This document shows positions 60,741 to 64,000 of a stretch of 64,000 nt of DNA, piece after piece. The notes under the pieces were generated by a model that did no database searches, was not told the origin of the DNA, and was given only the letters and a program-made list of their open reading frames with translations. The position numbers were made by a program, and so were the translations under genes. Numbering within the stretch: position 1 is the stretch's first letter; every line of letters starts with the position of its first letter. This DNA is from OMPR01 sp965183835. Lineage in GTDB: Bacteria > Pseudomonadota > Alphaproteobacteria > Rhodobacterales > Rhodobacteraceae. The stretch lies in the NCBI GenBank assembly GCA_965183835.1, contig CBCYME010000018.1, positions 1-64,000 of the forward strand, given 5' to 3'.

Positions 60741-61184
60741 GTGCCACCAGAAACTTTGTCCGTCCGCCTGGGTGAGATACGCCTGGCTATGGAGCGCATC
60801 AGTTCATCAAGCACTATTGCGCGCGTAGCCAGGCTGGAGGGGTGTTGGGATTGCACGCGAAGGGGTCACTCAGTGGTTGCGGTCAAATTTGTCTATAAGC
60901 CCGCGCTGACAGGGTCTGTGTCGCTGTTCTATTCAACTGATGAGGGCCGTCGCGCGAGTGCCCGCGCACAACAAGGTGTCATCCTCAGCAAAAGGACCAT
61001 AAAGGGCTACCGACCCTGCGGGGAAAATCTCAGTTGCACTGCGGATCAACTCCGCAAGATGGTGAATATCCCTGTGGTGAATGACAATATCATTAAGGCG
61101 GATGGCGCACTGTGCCTGTCTTTGATCAACCGATCCGGGACAGTGTTCCCGGTCAGAAATGGTACTGGTTTTGCTCTACATTGA
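60741..61184 (+). CDS. Unrecognised ORF in the Crp-methyltransferase gap
   Basis: A 147-codon frame beginning with GTG at 60741 (PPETLSVRLGEIRLAMERIS); Met at 60789 is an alternative. I recognise no domain. Part of it, VAVKFVYKPALTGSVSLFYS, TDEGRRASARAQQGVILSKR and TADQLRKMVNIPVVNDNIIK, looks like genuine protein, but no signal peptide or membrane helix stands out and the ribosome binding site is weak. It may be a small cluster-specific gene, a decayed gene, or chance. It runs in the same direction as its neighbours. Confidence 0.35.
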   Translation: MPPETLSVRLGEIRLAMERISSSSTIARVARLEGCWDCTRRGHSVVAVKFVYKPALTGSVSLFYSTDEGRRASARAQQGVILSKRTIKGYRPCGENLSCTADQLRKMVNIPVVNDNIIKADGALCLSLINRSGTVFPVRNGTGFALH

Positions 61185-61387
61185 AGCGGTAAGCGTCCTG
61201 ATCAGCTGGGACGGCGATATCACAGGTGGTCCTAGTGGGGATCCACAATGCACCTCCTTGAAATTGAATACCAAGTGGGGCAAAATAGAATTGTAAGCTG
61301 GTGACAGGCTGAGGCGATTTTTGCGGCGCTCAATCACTCCGGGGTCAATCCGGCACAAGAATGTAACTCAAACCATCTGAGACAAAT

Positions 61388-62278
61388 ATGCATGACAGTA
61401 AGGCAAGCCACACGGCTTATACTGTGCTACAAGGTGTTGTTCACACCGGTAGAAACAGGCGCACGAAAAGCTTGGTGTCGACGGATAAGTTATCGGCTTG
61501 CCTGAACATTCTCAACAGTTCAGACGAGGGCCGCAAAAGGCTCCGGCAGTTGCGCAATCCGGTGGTCTCTGCAGGTTTAATGATGTTGCAGCGATTTCTT
61601 TTGCCCGGGATCGCCGTCCACTATGTGACCCGCAAAATGGCGATCGAGGATATTGTAAAGGCAAGCATCGCAAAAGGCGTCAGGCAGGTGGTGAACATTG
61701 GGGCCGGTTTCGATACGCTGATGTACGAACTCAGCCGCGATCTCCCCGACCTTACGTTTATCGAGCTGGACCATCCGGCGACTGCAACACAAAAGCGCCA
61801 AGCCTTTGTAGTTGATGCGCCAGGAAATTTGCATCTGCATCCTGTGGACCTTTCTGTGACCTCGCTCATCGATGCGTTGGCTCAGGTTTCGGCTTTCGAC
61901 GCCAACGCCTCGAGCTGTTTCATTTGCGAAGGGGTCCTGATGTATCTCGACCCAACAGATGTTGAGCGGGTGTTTACGGCCTTAACCCAAGCGACCTCAG
62001 GCGAGGTGAAGTTTGTCTTTACTGCAACGCCAGATATGCACAGCCCCAATACCAATGCCACCTGGTTGCTGAAGCGGCACCTGCACCGCTTAGGTGAACC
62101 GCTGCATTGGTGCATCGAAAAATCGAAAATCAAAGAGTTTCTGACAATGCAGAACTATGCCCTGGATCAAATTACGGACGGGCATGAGATGCAGAAGAAA
62201 TATCTCTCTCCGCTGACCAAAGCTCCCGTCCATTTGGGCGAGTTTGTGGTTGCATGCACACCAAATAGACAGGAATAG
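61388..62278 (+). CDS. LCMT-type SAM methyltransferase
   Basis: A 296-residue class I methyltransferase of the leucine-carboxyl-methyltransferase-like group. Key stretches: VRQVVNIGAGFDTLMYELSR (motif I with GAGFDT), FIELDHPATATQKRQ (acidic strand binding SAM ribose), SCFICEGVLMYLDPTDVERV (EGVLMYL, highly characteristic) and EVKFVFTATPDMHSPNTNAT. Bacterial members methylate carboxylates or hydroxyls of small molecules in secondary metabolism. The acyltransferase fusion starts three bases after its stop, so the two are probably translated together, and the product of one may be the substrate of the other. Confidence 0.85.
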   Translation: MHDSKASHTAYTVLQGVVHTGRNRRTKSLVSTDKLSACLNILNSSDEGRKRLRQLRNPVVSAGLMMLQRFLLPGIAVHYVTRKMAIEDIVKASIAKGVRQVVNIGAGFDTLMYELSRDLPDLTFIELDHPATATQKRQAFVVDAPGNLHLHPVDLSVTSLIDALAQVSAFDANASSCFICEGVLMYLDPTDVERVFTALTQATSGEVKFVFTATPDMHSPNTNATWLLKRHLHRLGEPLHWCIEKSKIKEFLTMQNYALDQITDGHEMQKKYLSPLTKAPVHLGEFVVACTPNRQE

Positions 62279-62281
62279 CCC

Positions 62282-63244
62282 ATGCCAATCCGCATTCGTC
62301 TGGCCCAGTCCGAGCAACATATTGATCAGGTGTTCCGGCTCCGGCATCAGGTTTTTTGCGAAGAAGGGAACTTTTTCCAGACCGATGGCGCACAGCTTGT
62401 AATGGACCGGTTCGACACCTTTCCGGCCTCTCGGATTTTTGTGGCCCTGGATGAGGCCGATCAGGTTGTCGGCAGTGTCCGCGTCACAATGGACAATCCA
62501 GTGGGGATGCCATCGGATGAGTATTTCGATTTTCGTGCGCATGTTCCGCAAGAGAGCCGGCTGATGAGTGTCGGAATGTTTTGCGTCGAGAAGCCCCATC
62601 GCAACGCCACAGTTGCAAGCGGGTTGCTGTTGATGTGCAGCTATTATGCAATGGCGAATAAAGTGGATTATGCCTGTATGCCACTTAACCCGGACATCGG
62701 TAATTTGATCCGTCGTGTTGGGGGAAAACCCGTAACTGAGGAGGAGCAAATAGCGCCGCATCTAAATGTGGGGTTTGTACCGTATCTGCTGCATATAGAT
62801 GAAATGAATGAAACCTTTGTTCATTTTGCCAAACAGAATATCGCCTATAACATGATCCAGTCTTATGAGTGCATGATCTTCAAAAAGGGCGAGCAGATCA
62901 TCCGCAAAGGTGATATCGGCGATTGTGCATATGTAATCGTCAATGGCTCAGCCGTGGTTTTGCATCCAAAGACATCTATGCCGATGGCTGAATTGTCCGA
63001 AGGTGATGTTTTCGGCGAGCTGGCGTTGTTTTCCTCTTGCAATATGCGCACTGCGGATGTGGTTGCATCTTCGGCCGTGCGGGCAATGGTGTTGCCTCAA
63101 AAGGTATTTCTGGAACACATCAAGACATCGCCCGAGGCCAGCCTTAGCCTGTTGAGCAGTATGAGCAGCCGTATGAAATCCGTGTTGGCTCAGGATTGCC
63201 ACGACGGTGTCGTTCCTGTCGAAGATTTTAGTGCAGAGCTTTAG
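62282..63244 (+). CDS. LuxI/FeeM-like N-acyltransferase fused to a cyclic-nucleotide-binding domain
   Basis: A 320-residue fusion. Residues 1-190 have a GNAT/autoinducer-synthase fold: RLRHQVFCEEGNFFQTDGAQ (R21, F25, E27/E28, F32), then D42 and D45 (MDRFD), and VVGSVRVTMDN with R67. These sit at nearly the spacing of the catalytic R, F, W, D, D and R of LuxI enzymes. Residues 195-310 form a cNMP-binding barrel (MIFKKGEQIIRKGDIGDCAY, MAELSEGDVFGELALFSS, NMRTADVVASSAVRAMVLPQ) whose phosphate-binding cassette (FGELAL then R-T-A) is intact. The expected activity is acyl transfer from acyl-ACP or acyl-CoA to an amino group, gated by cAMP or cGMP; this is inference. No lux-type regulator is adjacent. 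Confidence 0.8.
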   Translation: MPIRIRLAQSEQHIDQVFRLRHQVFCEEGNFFQTDGAQLVMDRFDTFPASRIFVALDEADQVVGSVRVTMDNPVGMPSDEYFDFRAHVPQESRLMSVGMFCVEKPHRNATVASGLLLMCSYYAMANKVDYACMPLNPDIGNLIRRVGGKPVTEEEQIAPHLNVGFVPYLLHIDEMNETFVHFAKQNIAYNMIQSYECMIFKKGEQIIRKGDIGDCAYVIVNGSAVVLHPKTSMPMAELSEGDVFGELALFSSCNMRTADVVASSAVRAMVLPQKVFLEHIKTSPEASLSLLSSMSSRMKSVLAQDCHDGVVPVEDFSAEL

Positions 63245-63334
63245 TCCCAATCGTACCAGTTCTCTCAAGTTTATCGGAAATATATACCCTGGCTTTAGCA
63301 AGAGCCGAGTGAAGAACAGCCGGAGCAAAGTTGC

Positions 63335-64000
63335 ATGCAACGCATAGTGCAAGATCAATCTGATGCCGTGACCGGCACAGAAGCGCAGGAGGCCAAGCGT
63401 CGCTTTTCTCTGCCTCTCAAGACGACGATCCTTGTGGTGTTCTTCCTGACAACCATTCCATTTCTGGCTGCAATCATTCAGATCAACTATCGATCCAGCC
63501 AACGGGTTGTTCGGGCACATGCAGGCGAGATGGTCGAACGTTTCAGAACCGAGACAATCCGCGAAGTCGTATCGGAATTCGAAACATTGACGTCGCTGAT
63601 CACGACAACGGCGGAACTCGGTCGGCGGGCCCCGGACTTGTTTACAGATAGCCGGGTGCTGTCCTATTTTTTCACCATGCTTAGCCACAGCGAAACGTTG
63701 TTAAATGTCTATGTCGGTACTGAAGACGGCGCCTTTTGGCAGGCACGGCATATCCATGACCCGGATGCCGAAATTCACGGCAGCGTGCCCCCCAAAGGGG
63801 CCAAATACGCGTATCGGTTGGTCGACCCAAACAAAGGCCCCCCAGTCCTTGACCGATATATATTCCTTGATGCTGACCAGACTGTGCTGGGCGATGCCTC
63901 AGCTATCAGCGGCTACGATCCACGCCGTCGGGCATGGTACAATATGGCTGTGAATGCCAGCGGCACAGTCATCACAGACCCCGAACTGTTCTGGGCGTTT
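63335..64000 (+). CDS. Membrane Cache-domain sensor protein, 5' part only
   Basis: A frame open from the ATG at 63335 to the window end (222 codons, no stop). A cytoplasmic start (TGTEAQEAKRRFSLPLKT) leads to a transmembrane helix (ILVVFFLTTIPFLAAIIQIN). The periplasmic part resembles a dCache sensor: HSETLLNVYVGTEDGAFWQA, DRYIFLDADQTVLGDASAIS and GYDPRRRAWYNMAVNASGTV, where YDPRxRxWY is the hallmark. Proteins of this build often end in a class III adenylate/guanylate cyclase, a GGDEF or a kinase. A cyclase output would supply the ligand for the upstream cNMP-binding fusion, but the C-terminus lies outside the window. Confidence 0.8.
   Translation, partial: MQRIVQDQSDAVTGTEAQEAKRRFSLPLKTTILVVFFLTTIPFLAAIIQINYRSSQRVVRAHAGEMVERFRTETIREVVSEFETLTSLITTTAELGRRAPDLFTDSRVLSYFFTMLSHSETLLNVYVGTEDGAFWQARHIHDPDAEIHGSVPPKGAKYAYRLVDPNKGPPVLDRYIFLDADQTVLGDASAISGYDPRRRAWYNMAVNASGTVITDPELFWAF

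Noticed and set aside
1..64000. CRISPR arrays, rRNA operons, prophage or plasmid replication genes
   Set aside because: No regularly spaced direct repeats other than the FG-GAP units, no rRNA sequence, and no phage or replication proteins were recognised.

Overview
The window looks like a chromosomal segment of a marine alphaproteobacterium of the Rhodobacteraceae (Roseobacter group). The evidence is the gene content: an RpoE-ChrR singlet-oxygen regulon with its lipid-modification genes, a carnitine/betaine catabolic set, a lysine catabolic pair, a dipeptide-type ABC importer, rpoH, and several Rhodobacteraceae-type conserved genes (DUF1365, DUF1203, DUF2061, DUF3833). No rRNA, CRISPR array, phage structural gene or plasmid replication gene was seen.

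Layout. 0-5.6 kb: a DUF3592 membrane protein, a large secreted FG-GAP/RTX protein, and a decayed IS1182-family element. 5.6-15.2 kb: the RpoE/ChrR stress regulon. A minus-strand operon (FAD oxidoreductase, Cfa-like methyltransferase, chalcone-isomerase-like protein, MFS transporter, DUF3833) diverges from DUF1365-SDR, and chrR-rpoE follow. Both divergent promoters and the original rpoE promoter fit TGATCC-N18-TA. An IS1380-family element with a clear target duplication now separates rpoE from that promoter. 15.4-23.8 kb: mostly housekeeping or conserved genes (BrnA-like, prfC, glycosyltransferase, DEAD helicase, EamA transporter, fatty acid desaturase, XRE regulator). 23.8-33.7 kb: carnitine catabolism (SDR, fused carnitine dehydrogenase-thioesterase, BKACE cleavage enzyme, GlxA-type regulator), then a dipeptidase, an RNA methyltransferase and a dimethylglycine-demethylase-like flavoenzyme. 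33.9-41.4 kb: core genes (rpoH, rluD, hom, glpX, recJ, tRNA-Glu). 41.6-55.1 kb: an accessory block between two identical tRNA-Glu genes, holding a TSUP permease, saccharopine dehydrogenase and semialdehyde dehydrogenase with an Lrp regulator, a peptide-type ABC importer, a LysR regulator, and a frameshifted amidohydrolase and CobW GTPase. 55.2-59.9 kb: an IS scar. An IS21 element is joined to two different 5'-truncated genes, followed by IS6 and IS3 remnants. 59.9-64 kb: a Crp-type regulator, an unknown ORF, an LCMT-like methyltransferase, a LuxI/FeeM-like acyltransferase fused to a cyclic-nucleotide-binding domain, and the start of a membrane Cache-sensor protein that runs off the window.

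The most interesting points are: (1) the acyltransferase-cNMP-binding fusion and its neighbours, which suggest cyclic-nucleotide-controlled synthesis of an acylated small molecule; (2) the IS1380 insertion that uncouples rpoE from its autoregulatory promoter; (3) the IS21 junction, which records a rearrangement; and (4) two palindrome-rich insertions inside a dead transposase gene. Family assignments come from reading motifs in the translated sequence; no database search was run.
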